Below, one piece after another: positions 29,701 to 42,556 of a DNA stretch of 64,000 nt. The translations under genes and the position numbers were made by a program. Source of the DNA: Bugula neritina (taxonomy: Eukaryota > Bryozoa > Gymnolaemata > Cheilostomatida > Bugulidae); contig OZ037770.1 of assembly GCA_964035545.1 (NCBI GenBank), positions 14,158,642 through 14,222,641 on the forward strand, read 5' to 3'. How positions within the stretch are numbered: position 1 is the first letter of the stretch; each line of letters starts with the position of its first letter. The notes beneath the pieces were generated by a model that saw nothing but the letters and a program-made list of their open reading frames with translations, was not told the origin of the DNA and searched no databases.

Positions 29701-31465
29701 TGTATATTACCAGTTCTTCAAAGGCTGTTATTTCTTCTTCAGAAGGAGTAACAGCATAACGTCTCTTTCTGACTAGAGTGTTGTCGGTACTGTTTGTAGA
29801 GAGAGTGGAGTTACTGTGAGTCATGTTACTAGTCAGTGATACTGTGCTAGTATCAGTAGTCTCCTTCGTTCTAAAGGTTGTACCAACAGCTTCTGCCGTC
29901 GTCCAATATGCTTAAGTAGAACCACAGAATTTTCAGTCACTTCTATATATAACACCTAATGTGGTTTCAAAAGATCAAAGACTATGGCTCTTAACTTGTA
30001 GAACAATTTCTATTTACAGCAAAATAATATTTAAATTCATCACAGCATATCTATTTGGAGACATGAATTGATAAAAGAAATTTTAATTTTGTTACATAAT
30101 AATGTATACTAAGTATTTCAGTTCTAACGCAGTTTTTTTTACCTGCCAGTTTTTCATACCAAGCATCAGGTCGTGGGCAATATTTATTAGGTTGAAACTG
30201 GTTGATATTACAGAAAGTTACTGCAGGAAATTTGATGGGTCCATATTTAACCTAAACAGAGCAAAATTCTTATGGTGAAAACTGTCATTTATATAAATTA
30301 CACCAAGTAAATAGAATGTAATATACTAGTAAGATATGTTGAATAAAAATGGTGCCAGATTAATATTGTAGTCATTCTAAAGTTGTAGAACATATAAGCA
30401 TTGCAACAATTACTTTAATAACCATTGTAAGTTTTTAGCCTGATAAAGTTTGTAATTTAGGCAATTACATAAGCATATATGCTACTACTATAAAAGTTTA
30501 ATATTACTGCTAAATTAAAGCACAATTTTGCTACTCTATAAGCATAGTATAAGCATTATATAAATAAAAGTCAAACAGATAATATAGCATCAAATATATA
30601 TCATTTATAACATTATTATGCAACTTTGAATTTTGAAGCAAGTAAAAACTGTTTTACTTGTTTCAAAATTCAAAATTGCGTAAATGTTGTAAAATAATAT
30701 GTATGTGGAATCAAGCTGACAGGAACATCTTATATTGCATAATATTCTTATGTTTTTTTCTAAAATGTTGTTTTTAACAGACCTATAAAGATGCAATCAT
30801 GCACGTACCTGTACATCAGTAGTCATTTCATGTCTGTTGTATTGACTGATCAACTTAGCTGAGAAATATGTGAATGTGCAGAGTCCAGTTATAAATAACA
30901 GAAGCCAAAATATCTTTCCTATCAAATACTTGTGTCCTACAATCTATACAACATGAAGATTATCCAAGGAGAACTCATTGGTAGTTTTAGCTTAAGTCTG
31001 TAACTGCATGTGAACTCTTCTCACTGTTTTTCAGGTTTATTCATCAGCTAAGTTTGAAAGCAAAGCCAAACGCTACAAGCTTACACAAGTTTATAGTCAC
31101 TATTCCTGTGAGAAACCTCTGATGGATTAAATAGGGTTGGTTAAAACGGGCTAAAGACTTATTAAGACGTGACACAGGAGAAATTATATGACTGATTGCT
31201 CTTCCTAACATTACTAATTGGCTGTACTGAAGTTTCAACCCATGACTTCGTGTTTACTAAGCCAGCACTTTAACCCCTAGACCACAGCTGCTCAATCTCT
31301 GTCATAGTTATATTATAAGAGTATGTATATAAATAGTTTATTATACCAAATAATTCAACTCACCTTCGGTGGCCCATGAGCACTGGTAGATTCTGAAAAA
31401 CTTCGCACGACACCTTTTAATTTTGGTGCCAATGTTTTCTTTTCACGCTCAGTGTTATTAGACAT
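23745..31465 (-). CDS. DEG/ENaC (ASIC-like) sodium channel subunit
   Basis: Fourteen exons on the minus strand: 31465-31364, 30943-30809, 30251-30143, 29910-29711, 28426-28294, 28197-28131, 27869-27766, 27279-27116, 26669-26574, 25828-25720, 25080-24962, 24686-24616, 24162-24075 and 23927-23745. All phases close to 559 residues. Landmarks in order: the N-terminal His-Gly gating motif (SAHGPPK, about 31); TM1 (about 45-65); FPAVTFCN; an insert with three N-glycosylation sequons and RKRR (163-166); CRGHSLEDMLVDC; FGNCFTYNSG; GLSLTLFI; a PGFQTSVAI stretch; CTKQT; CYMTCIQK..VEKCGC; CSCPLPC; YFESLNY. TM2 carries the G-x-S selectivity filter as GMS (516-518) followed by FMEVFELIVILF. Subunits of this family form trimeric amiloride-sensitive cation channels. 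The gating stimulus (acid, peptide, mechanical) cannot be told. The C-terminus is short and basic, then ends DGDV. Confidence 0.92.
29318..29640 (+). mobile_element. Two tandem tRNA-derived SINE units, family B
   Basis: Two tRNA-like heads (29337-29407 and about 29567-29638), each preceded by the same leader GTTGAGTTTACCCAG and separated by a tail region. The first has an A box (TGGTGTAATGGTAGC), a B box (GGGTTCAAATCCC) and closing GGGGC, but the anticodon stem pairs poorly, so a working tRNA gene is unlikely. The element lies in intron 4 of the channel gene, opposite strand. The second unit is more degenerate. Confidence 0.8.
30621..30678. repeat. Imperfect hairpin, 27-bp arms, 4-nt loop
   Basis: Arms 30621-30647 and 30652-30678 are reverse complements with two mismatches. 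It lies in intron 2 of the DEG/ENaC gene. Confidence 0.88.
31080..31294 (-). mobile_element. tRNA-derived SINE, family A, diverged
   Basis: Reverse-complement copy with the same tail (TATAGTCACTATTCCTGTGAG on the plus side), middle (GGAAGAGC-type) and tRNA-like head ending at about 31294. It lies in intron 1 of the DEG/ENaC gene. Confidence 0.85.
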
Positions 31466-33101
31466 GTTTCATCCATGAGCTAGAGCAAGTAGAATGGCAT
31501 TCTTCTACCTACCATCTATATATCAAGTTTCATATAATATAATGGTACCTCAAGTACAGCTTTCACATTTGCATAACAAGTATGTTATAGGTATCAAGCA
31601 TGTCTTTCCATGAGTATGTTGCACTTAAAGGTATGTGAGATTGCTGCATGTACCTACAAAATAACTTCTGAATCTAAAAACCAATATAATTTGCGCCTCT
31701 ATTTGTAACTCAATATGGCCATGAATACTATACCAATTTGATCTTCCTTTACCAATATAAAAAACTCACGCAAGCTTATAGTTGCTATTCCTGTGAGAAA
31801 CTTCTGATAAAAAGGGTTTTGTTAGAACGGGCTAAGGACTTATTTAAATGAGGCACAGGAGCAATTATGACTGGATGCTCTTCCTAACATCACCAATGGC
31901 CTTTGTCGGGTTTGAACCCATTATTTTGTGTTCACAAAGCAAACGCTTTAACCCCTAGTCCACAACTGCTCCCTCTTCCTATACTAATATATTATATCAT
32001 ATTAACTGCTGCTTTATAGGTTTAATCATTTAGTGTCACATATGAATGCTCTTGGGTTTTCTTCAAAAATAAAAGTCACAATGTAAATAAAAATTCATTT
32101 ACAACCAAATCTCGTGGAATAGATGTAACCCACCACTCTCTTATAATCAGAATATTATTCTAATGATTGGACGAATACTATTATAAGTATATTATGCTGG
32201 TACGAAGTACAGAAATTTCATTGTTATGACTGGTGGCATATGTATAATATGCTGTAGTTCATAAACTAAATCAATAGTACAAGTGGCGTTATGTAGGGAC
32301 ATGTGCTTTCAGATTTAAAATCTAAAAATTAAATTATATATAGAAAAACTAATTTATTAAATTTAAACACTAATCATTCATTTCATTTCAATTGGACCCA
32401 ACTTGGCAACGATTCCTCCAGCACTTATAAAACACCCGCAGGTATTTGGCGCTATATGCATTCAACATCAGCTTCTAATCGTAGCATTGTAGTTAGATAT
32501 TTATTGGGGAATTAGCTTTCAAATATGGCATGACTTTGCATTCTAGCCATAGCAAGTTAGAAAAATAAAAATAAAAAAGTTATAAGCATAATGTGCATGT
32601 ATATAAAAGCTCATTGCCTTATGCTTAGAGTCAGCATCTCTAGCTTGTTCACAAAAGTATATCATAGCAGATAACCAGATATTGCCAGCTGTAAACATTA
32701 TAGCTGTCCACTTATGCCTATAGAGCAAACAACTGCTAGGGCATGTAGCCCCCCTTAATCCCCACTTTTCCTTGTAGAACTATAATTCTACTACTGTGCA
32801 TAAAATCTTTCATCTTAATACAATGATAATGGATTTATATAGAATTACCTCATCTCCCATACTGCTTAATAAATTCACATTGCTCGTTGTAGATGCCGCA
32901 ATTACACTAATCTTCAAAGCTGTTGAAGGCATTTGGCATCTGAATCATTTCAGTCAGTGCCCTTATTTACAGCAGGTGGGGAAGATTAGAAAACATAGAA
33001 AATGCTCATTGCAAGAAAGTCAGTATATATATAAACAGGTGAGCATTGAGTTTATCCAGTAACATTCAAGATCGTCGCAAAATTACAAACACTTGTAAAA
33101 T
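31466..33101. other. Divergent intergenic region between channel and astacin genes
   Basis: Shared 5' region of the minus-strand channel and the plus-strand protease. It contains one family A SINE (31765-31973). No core promoter element can be assigned firmly, and no other coding exon is convincing. Confidence 0.5.
31765..31973 (-). mobile_element. tRNA-derived SINE, family A
   Basis: Full-length-looking reverse copy: the tail CTCACGCAAGCTTATAGTTG begins at about 31765 and the tRNA-like head with A/B boxes ends at about 31973. Closely related to the copy at 21118-21330. Confidence 0.88.
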
Positions 33102-36100
33102 ATGATCAACAAAAGGACACTATTGTGGGTAAGGAAATTTTAATATTTGTTATTTTCAAATACGAATAGTGAAAATTTTTAAACTGATTTTTTATTTCTT
33201 TTATTTTAATTGAGTTATAGTTTGTTAACTCTTGTTCACCTGATTGATTGGATGATAGTATTCAATAAATTACTGTGATCTTCAGCTGATGTTCTTCTAC
33301 ATATCGAGCAACACCTCAGAAATCCTTGGGCTCTCTCAATCTGTTATCAATTCAAGACAAAAGAGAGCTTCAATAGATGAAAAGATTGCAAGGATTTCTA
33401 CCTTTACTCCAGCCTCAGTTACAGAATTTAGTAGCCAAGGACCAGGTAAATATTGGAGTATTATAGCAATAGTCTGAGAATACATATTAAGCAGTTCTGT
33501 TAAAGCTAAGGCTAAGATTTATACTTGTCAGACTTTGTAAGCTTCAATGTTTTCTTTCACATGAGGTTTTTCATTTCATTAGGTTACTTGAAGCTCATTG
33601 ATTTTGTAGTTCCAGTGTTATTGGAAAGTTTCAAATTTGCTGGTTTTAGCAAAAGCACATATTTATTAGAATTGAATCGTATTCTAAATTGATGTTGCTA
33701 ATGCATATGTCTTATAAAGCTCTAAAATTTTACTAATATACATAAATTGGCAAAACACATTTGAATTTTAAATTATAAAAAAACAAAAATTTCAAAGTAT
33801 TTAAAAATAAGTGTATCTCTGTAAAAGTAAATAATAATAAGAATATCATTTTTTATATAATCAGTTTTTTCATGAAATAAATTTATTAAAATGAAAAATA
33901 TGAGTTGTCATGCAAATAACTTGAATTGATTCATTTAAATTATTTGACAATTGAATTTTGTGTTAAGAATGAAACTTATATAAAATTCATTCTATTGAAA
34001 TTCTAATGCTGATAAAGTATTCGTTTATAGGATTGCATATAGCAGCATACTGGATTGTAATTTTTAATTACTATTTTTATCTTATATGGTGTAGTACAAC
34101 CCCAGAAGCAATTGCAAAACTAATATTCACAATACATGATCAAAGCTTAATGTTAAGCAATATAAACTGGCATTTAAACTATAATTAGTAAAATGGCATC
34201 ACTTTGATGTTAAAATTCCAAGACAATAAGTAGTAGGTTTACTATTTTTACCAACTTCGAAAAGAAATAACCAGTAGGGTCTTTAAGAATAATACAGAAA
34301 AAGTGATGTAAAATGCAAAGTAATGTAAAATGCAGAGTTTCGCAAAGGAATTGGTTATGAACTTGTTGGTAGTAATAACTTGGCATGAAATATGCAGGAT
34401 TTTGGTGAAAATGTGAGTAAAACAATAAATTTGTGACAATTTTGCAACTGAATTTGAAAAAAATTTCTAAATTAATTTTTTATTCATAAATGTATGCATA
34501 CCCTTTATAGTTTTTTTAAAGTTAAATCTATTTCAGTATATCAATTCGAATTATGATCAATTCTAATCTTTTTTCTTTCCATCAGCATGATGTTACATCC
34601 ATTAGGCTTTAGGGTATGATACAAAGCAGTGACATTAACTCAGAGTAATGTACCTAATGGATTATGAAACAATTAACCTTATTTATACTGTTGCAACTAG
34701 GTGCATCCTTACAAAAAATTATGTATTGCTTCAAGTTATATCCTACACTTCAAGGGTTTGTGTTTGTAGGTATCATAGCGAGTAATGGTAACGAATACAT
34801 TATAACAGAACTGGACATGCTAAAGCAGTTGCCTCGGGTGGAGGCTGTAAAGAGAAGGCAGAAGAGACACGCTTGGCTGAGCACGGAACGCTATTGGCCC
34901 AACAAACAAGTGTTCTATCAGTGGGCGGGGTCTTTCAGTGAGTAAACCTTCATGCTATATAGATTATTTTCAAATGTCATATTAACATATTATATTAATA
35001 TGACATTTGAAAATAATCTATAGCATTATGTTGAAAACATATATTAATTAGCGATACAATTGGAATTATGTTTCAAAAAGAAAATGGGTGCTAAATGAGC
35101 CATTTTTACTTTCAATAAAATAAGTATAAATACTAAATTTAGCAAAATTAAATGAAAGGGCTTATTTTGATTTATTAAATTATAAATGGCATTGTTAATA
35201 CACTGTTTACATGAGAGTTTGCATTAAATATGAACAAAATAATTTTTTCCCAATCAAGCATCTTAGAAATTATAATAATGTGCTTATAGTTTATATGTAT
35301 TTTTTGCATGCTTTTGCTATTTTTAATTGCTTAAACGAATTGAATCAAATATCAAATAATTAAGCTCAAGATTCATTTTGATTGGTTGACACAAGCTGTT
35401 GTTTGCATAGCTTCAAAGGAGAGGGCTGTGTTCAAGGAAGCAGTGGAGGAGTTTAACAAATACACCTGTATTCGATGGAGCGTGCGGACCACCCAACCTG
35501 ACTACGTGCAGATTTTGAGGAACCTGGGCTGCCTTTCTGCTGTCGGATATGAGTACTGGAGTCAACCTCAGATCATGAGTCTCGCCAGAGGCTGTGTTAA
35601 TGTAAGACACTTGTATAAGTTTAATAAACATAAATTAATAAAATCAAGCATTTTTGTTTACTACTCTATGTATCTAAATAAATAATGGAAATTTTATTTC
35701 GGATATACCACTGTATTCGTCTTCTGTCAATTAGTTCTGAACGTGAATACAGTGGTATCCAAAATATAAATTTATATTGTTTATTTAAATAAATAAAGTA
35801 GTAAACAAATAGGTTTCTCCATTATTTATTTATGTTTAATGAAGTTAATAGCTCGTATAAGGATATATTTATTTTTTCAAATAATTTCTATACACCATGT
35901 CATCGAGCTTATATTATTCTAGTAAGTTATTACATAATATTTAATTACACTCAAGTATCATTTACTAGCTCTGTTAATGCCAGATGCCTAATTTTTTGGT
36001 ATATTTAACACAAAAGTGTGTAGAACATATTGCATCCTAATAATTTAGCACCATTATAAACTCATAAGGGTTTATATAGTTTATATAGTGTGAGAACCCC

Positions 36101-39100
36101 TGATGGAAACGGCTTTTAAAGCATGTTAAGGACTTTTTCTAATGTGACGCAAGGCTAACTATGGCTGTGTTTGAACTCAGCAATTAGCTATAATATATTC
36201 TATGTTTGAATACACATTATACATTCTGCATTATAGTCTAAAAGTATTCCTGTGCATGAAATGATGCACACATTGGGGGTGTTCCACGAGCACAACCGTC
36301 CTGATAGAGATAGTCATGTTAAGATCCTCCTAGAGAATGTAGTTAATGGAGCCGAGAGAGTGTTTGACAAGACTTTGGCGGAGAATGTGAATGTGTATGA
36401 CACACCTTACGACTACCTCAGTGTCATGCATTACGGCAAAAAGGTGACATACTCAGATAATATCTAAATATTTAAATATTGCTCTAGAACTTAAATAAAA
36501 GATTATAACAAGTATAACTGCTTAGTTTTATTCTTGTTAATTTAAAATATCTCCAATGTTAAAATTTCAAATAATTAAATTGAAGGTGAGCATTTCACAG
36601 CAAAATATTAAAATTGTAATATATGTATGAACAAATAAGTGGAAAAATTTTGTGTTTATCAATTCTTAAGTAATAAATAGTCACTACCTTTACATATTAT
36701 TAGTTTGGCACTTTAGAGTACAATAAGGTGTAATAATTATTATGTAATGCTGCATTTATCATCCTTTACCTTTATTATTCAACAGTTTATTCCTCAGCTT
36801 GTGCAGCAATAGAAAAAAGTCTTCACATTTTTGTCTCAGTATATATAGCAGCTATTACAGACATTACAGTACTGAAAGATTGTTATTGCAACAGTCACAC
36901 TCTAAAATATAATATAATACAATTAAAAATAAAAATAGGAGTTACCTCCTCTATACTATATAATATTTTGAAATAATGCAACATTACTATGAGTTGTCTT
37001 CCTGTTATATTAGCTGTCACAGATTTCCTACTCATAAATAAAAATTAAATAACAATTTAATTTTTATTGAAATAATGTATATGTGTATTTCCGTTACTAT
37101 TTTAGTCATTCTCAGCTAATGGTGGAGATACAGTCATGGCATTAGATGATAAATACCAGAGTCTTATTGGAAGAGCTTCCACCATGTCTTTCTATGATGT
37201 CAAACTCCTTTCTAGAATGTACCAGTGTAATGGTATGTTAGTACGTAGTAGGTGTTAATAGGGTGTTGGGTGTGCAAAAAAGATAAATAATTATTGTTAG
37301 AACCTTGTTGTTGAGTTTTACAAAATCAGAAAGGAGTTACCATCAGTTATTATTCAGTTAATTGCTGTTAAAGTAAACTAGTACAAAGTTGTAGAAATAT
37401 TATAACAACCTTAATTGTATTGTATTACTTTTTTTATATTCAAATTAAGTGTATGCATTCTATTTTAGAGGGGTGTCCAGCTTCCACGTGTTCAGAAGGG
37501 GCCTTTCAAGGAGTGGGTTGTCAATGTTTCTGCAAAGATGAGTCGAGTGACGATATTCCCGTGGTGCTGTGTGGAGATTGTAAGTGTAGCAATCACTCAG
37601 CCACTCTTCCTTTTATAGTCTCTCATGAAACTTTCTATACTTGAGAGTAGATAAATCCCATTGATGCATGGGGACATGTCAATCAAATGAAACCACTTGT
37701 AAGAAATTATTCACTGCGCTTTCATGCTATAGTATGGATGAACTGATGGTTGTAATTTAATTCCATGCAACCGTGTCTAAACATCGAATAATAAATAAAT
37801 TTGCATACTGTTTGGAAACCCAGCGAATGAAAACCGCAACCACAAACCCATCTAGATCAGCACCAATACAAATTATGGGCACACAGTAATATATAGTCCT
37901 TTGTCACACTTTTGAAAATTGATTAGATTGCTTGCTTTGTTTCAACAAAATAATTATTCTCTTTCATTTTCTATGTTATTTTAGTTTGCAGTAAAATAGA
38001 TCAACCTTGTAAATGTGACGAATATGCAGATGCATGTTCACGTATTGCCAACAGCATATGTGATACAAACAGTAAAGCATGTAAGTGTGATGCTGTTAAT
38101 GGATACAGGAAGAGTGCAGATAATGAGTGCGTGAAGCAAACAGGTAAAGCCTATAATTCACATTCGTAATTTATTTGAAATGCAAATGCAGTTATACCCG
38201 ATGTATTCATTACTTATTGTAAAATATACCTATATCTTCTTTATAATTGTAGTAGTTTTTAGTGTTTTGGTATGAGTTAAAGCAATCATGCACACTGTGC
38301 TAAATACAGTAACACAATTGTATACTACCAATTAATTTAGTACAATGTTAAGTAATATAATTAGATTTAATTTTATGTGCATGTATTCTATTTTTCTATA
38401 TTACATTTCAGCACTATTTACAATGTAAAATGTTATAAATTTGTTATAAGAGCTTTTTGGCATTTTACATGCTCCTTTCAGCTTTTAGCTTAAAAACTTA
38501 AAAAAAAATAGCATTGTATAGATTGTTCCAAGCTTAATTTTTTGTACTTCAATGAATGTCAAATAGACTTCACTAACTTGCGCCATTTATAAAGATATCA
38601 ATATTTGTATTTACAGTTTGTACTGAGCTCTCAGTTGATTGCCACTGCACAATGAGCTCTAACTCATGTGACGCTCTCCCTCACTCATCATGTGACCCTG
38701 AAAGTGACTCCTGTCAATGTAATGCTGGGTACCTAAAAGTCTCAAGCACCATCTGTCAAGATATTCGCGGTAAGTGTTTAGTCTGTGTTAGCTCTCTTGT
38801 ATCTATCTCCTGGGCTTGAGGTCTGTACAGAGGTAGAAATCTTACTGTAAGATAATAAAGCCTAAAAAAAGATTTCCTTTTAATTTAGTTTCTAAAAATT
38901 CTAATTTAGAAAATTTCTATAGTAAAGACGTGCTCCTTTGTTTTTGTGAAGCACTTTTTTATCTGATAGGTTTTTTATTTAGCCTAATTAGCATTATTGA
39001 TTTAAATTGATCACAATCATTGATTGCTCAAATATTTTCTTTGCTCTGCATTTTTCGATTGAATTTTTTTTATTTTCATCACCTGCCTATTTTACCTAAT

Positions 39101-42049
39101 TTAAATTTCAATGTCTTGTAGCTGTTGATTGCTTGCTGGCAGACATCAGCTGCTCTTGCTCTAGCAAAAGTACAAACGCTTGCATGAAAATACCAAACAG
39201 TCACTGTGACAGTGAAACCCAGAGTTGCAGGTGTAACTCTGGTTTCTATAACTCTGAAGGAGTGTGTGAAGCTATGCCTGGTAAATATTGCTGAAGCTAC
39301 ATTATTGTTGAAATTCTAATTATCAGTTTAAAAAAAATAAACATTATCAACTTGTGACTTTTTACTAACTCTTTACTTTTGGCTGGTTTGTAAAATTGGG
39401 ATAGTTGGGCAGAATGCTTTTCATGCAGCAACATTATTGAAGATAGAATTTTTTTAATTGTAGAAAAACATTCATTTTGATATTTATTTGAAACGTGTTA
39501 ACATTTAGACCCAGAATTATGATAAATGTTATAAATAGTGAAATATGTAAACTTAATTATAATTGATATTTGCAGGAAAATAGAGTTGTCTTTGCTATTT
39601 TTCTAGCATGCAACACGTTAGACCAAAGCTGCCAATGTGACGATCAGGGTGACAAGGCATGTCAGGGAATACCTCATAGTGTTTGTAACAGTGAGAGTCA
39701 AGCCTGTGAATGCGACGCTATGCTTTACAGAAGTGAGGGTGGGCTGTGTATCCCAGCCTTTTCCTATACTAGCGATGGATCAGCACTTACTCCGTTTATT
39801 CACTCTCCAATAAGCAGTGTTTTATTTACCCCAGCAGTGGGTAGTGATGTCACAGTCTATGGAATCCCTGGAAATAACCAGTATCTGTACGCCAGTGGAA
39901 TGGTGAGACAATTCTTAATATTGACTGAAAGATTTGATATAGCATTTTTGTTGGTGGTTGATGCTGTAGGGCTTGTTCTATAATAATTTAATGTTATGAA
40001 TATTTTGTTCTAAACATTCATAACTGCAGGTCAAATATGCAAAGACCTTCAATAATACTATGATGGCTATTATAAACAAAATTTTGAAGAGTGTAACTGG
40101 GAACAAATATTTTTTGGCATAAAGCTCGTAGAATGTTATTAAAACACAGAAAATTTACTTACAACATTTGATTGCCATCTTTATCAATAGAGAACAGTCG
40201 TGGTCTAGAGATTAGAGCGCAGACTTAGCAAACACAAAGTTGTGGGTTCAAACCCCAGACAAAGGCCATTGGTGATGTTAGGAAGAGCATCTAGTCAAAA
40301 TTACTCTTTTTGCCTCAAAGGAATGAGTGCTTAGCCCAATTTAAAAACACCCTTTCATCAGGGTTTCTCACAAGGATGGTGACTATAAACTTGTGTGAGC
40401 TTCTTTATCTAAATTGCTTTAGTTACAATTACACAGTAATACAACGTGCTTCTCAGCATGTAGGCATGTTAATGCTGCTGTTTGTGTTTTATAACATGGA
40501 GACGACATCTGAGAAGTCAGCGTTGCAGACGGTGACAATCAGAGAGACTGGATTCTGGTGTATTTCATACGCTGCCAAACTGCATAATGCTAAATGTTCT
40601 ACTCAGTTCTCTAAAAATGGCGGCAAAAGATGGACTTCCTGGGCTATCACATCCATACCGTTAGTTGTCTTCATTTACATAAACAGTATTTACCGTTAGT
40701 TGTCTCCACTCATATAATAAACATTGTGCAGTATTTAATTACCGTTAGTTGTCTCCACTTACGTAAACGGTGTTATTACCGTTTGTTGTCTCCACTCGTA
40801 TAATATAATAAACATTGTAAAATATTTAATTACTGTTAGTTGTATTCACCTGCATACAATATATATAATACGCAATATTTATTGTTAGTTTTCTCCACTT
40901 ACATAATTTAATACGTAGTCTTTAAAGTATCAAATTATGACAGAGTTTTACTAAAGAATAATAATAAACATTATTTATCAGGCAATAAAATATCAACTTA
41001 ATGAAATTAAAGGGTAAGTGTATTTCAAAATTTATAGCAATTAGCTGGATTCCAATGCTGCAATTATTTAATTTAAATTACATTCAGTTATAAACCTGCA
41101 CATGCTTGCAACTTGAATTGCTTTCCCAGTTTTATTTATATTAAGTTGTAAAAATTACAAATATTTTTAACTGAGAAGTTGTCCTCTATTACCTTTGTTT
41201 TTGAATTTACCATATTATTATAATAATGATTAGTAAATAAAATCAATTGACAATAAACGTGCAAACATTGACAGCAAAGCAAAAAATAGAAATGCTTCGA
41301 ATTTATTAGAAAGTGTTTGAAGGATGAACAATAAAATAATGATAATATAACTCTAAAACAACAAATATTTTATACCTTATAAGGAATATAACGTACTATG
41401 AATACAATCTGTTAATCTTTGCTGTTGTAGAAAGATGGATTACTTTTACAAAAGAGACGCATGGAGAGTATTGGTGAAAAATAATATAATTGTGAGTATG
41501 CAACTGTTAACTCAACGTACTATAAATGGTGAAAACAATAAACGCATTATATCTCGTACATCAATACTTTGCACAGGAATTTAAACTTTTATGTATAAAC
41601 GTAGTGCTATTTTGAGTTTTTTAAAACTCTAGAATAATATAACTTTAATAACTTGAAAATTTCTTAAATTTTTATATTTTCAACCTGCCTGTAATAATTG
41701 ATTTGTCTACTTTCAATCTGTCATCAAACTTTATATAAACATAGATAATAATATAAATTTATATCAGTTGAGATATCTTACTATGGGCAATGGTGTTTAT
41801 GCTTAAATGATGTTAGAAAACAGCATAGTAATGCTGAAAAATAATTACCCTCACCTGGGACCGCTGGCTTGCATTCAAGTGTGCTAACCTTTACACCACA
41901 GGGACACTGGATTAACTTAACACTACAAATGGACTAATACCTTCCGAGTTTGATTTGACCTTCTTTTACAGTTTCGTATAAAGGCGAAAGCATTATTCAA
42001 TGGGGAATGGTCTGTTGCAATTGATGCCTTGAAAGTCTACCCATGTTGA
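33102..42049 (+). CDS. Astacin metalloprotease with Cys-rich module array and probable MAM-like end
   Basis: Exons 1-11 are firm: 33102-33128, 33286-33445, 34770-34937, 35411-35601, 36237-36443, 37106-37232, 37469-37579, 37985-38143, 38617-38769, 39122-39280 and 39607-39902 (586 codons, phases consistent). They encode a signal peptide (KRTLLWLMFFYISS) and a propeptide ending in RRQKR, a furin-type site. The astacin domain follows with zinc motif HEMMHTLGVFHEHNRPDRD, Met-turn SVMHY and the expected Cys. After it come a Cys-rich exon and four modules of about 52 residues, one symmetric phase-1 exon each, of the form C-x4-6-C-x-C...AC...IP.S.C.....C.C. The likely C-terminus comprises an exon starting at 40457 (in-phase acceptor), 41431-41491 and 41972-42049 (ending SVAIDALKVYPC, MAM-like). 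The join between 40457 and 41431 is unresolved. An alternative last exon is 40030-40122. A secreted zinc endopeptidase is expected. Confidence 0.83.
34952..35026. repeat. Near-perfect hairpin in astacin intron 3
   Basis: Arms of about 33 bp (34952-34986 and about 34994-35026) are reverse complements except for a 2-base TA indel, with a loop of about 8 bases. It starts 14 bases after the 5' splice site at 34938. Confidence 0.9.
35621..35840. repeat. Foldback (MITE-like) element in astacin intron 4
   Basis: The left half (35621-35719) and right half (about 35744-35840) form a long imperfect inverted repeat. The clearest arms are TACCACTGTATTC / GAATACAGTGGTA near the centre and TTTGTTTACTAC / GTAGTAAACAAA further out. 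It starts about 20 bases after the exon 4 donor. Confidence 0.8.
40190..40399 (+). mobile_element. tRNA-derived SINE, family A
   Basis: Head CAGTCGTGGTCTAGAGATTAG, B box GGGTTCAAACCCC, the shared middle GCCATTGGTGATGTTAGG and tail ACTATAAACTTGTGTGAG. Imperfect flanking repeats (CTTTATCAA / CTTTATCTAA) suggest a target-site duplication. It lies in an intron of the astacin gene. Confidence 0.88.
41843..41930 (-). mobile_element. tRNA-derived SINE fragment, family B
   Basis: On the minus strand: leader GTGTTAAGTTAATCCAG, then GTCCCTGTGGTGTAAAGGTT and TGCAAGCCAGCGGTCCCAGG, matching the unit at 29318-29407. It is diverged and truncated, and lies in the last intron of the astacin gene. Confidence 0.75.
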
Positions 42050-42318
42050 AGTTACAGCATGAAAACCACGCCTCTGCAGCAGTTATTATAAAATTGTGTT
42101 TTATACTGCTAGCCATGGTCCAATTATTACTGAATAGTTTTTAAATTTATTTCTCTCTCTGTATTTGTAATATTTTATTAAAGATTATGTTTGTAGATGA
42201 TGTTTATCTGTTCATTCTTTAAATGGCTTGCAACTGATAACCAATTGGTAGAAAAATGCATAATTCAATTTTCTTAAAGATCATAATTATATACTATCAA
42301 GCTTACATGCAATATACT

Positions 42319-42370
42319 ATAAATTGTATCTACACAAGATTATATATACTCTTGTGTAGATACAATTTAT
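42319..42370. repeat. Perfect hairpin, 20-bp arms, 12-nt loop
   Basis: ATAAATTGTATCTACACAAG at 42319-42338 is exactly inverted at 42351-42370. Confidence 0.95.
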
Positions 42371-42556
42371 AATAATTCTTTTGGATAATATTATATATGA
42401 TGAATAGGATATACTGGAAATAGCAGCTTATATATAAAAAAGTTTGTAAAATAAAATAATTCTAACATATAACATATATAAATAACATGCTTTAAATACA
42501 ATTAATATTATATAAATTGCAGTTTTGAGTAGCAAGCTATCAATAAATAACCAAGC

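Noticed and set aside
32796-33062. 88-codon plus-strand frame upstream of the astacin gene
   Set aside because: The first coding exon of the protease is better explained by the short ATG exon at 33102-33128, which joins in phase to give a signal peptide.
40030-40122. 31-codon terminal exon for the astacin gene
   Set aside because: Acceptor and phase fit, but the downstream exons ending SVAIDALKVYPC look more like a real domain end; kept only as an alternative.
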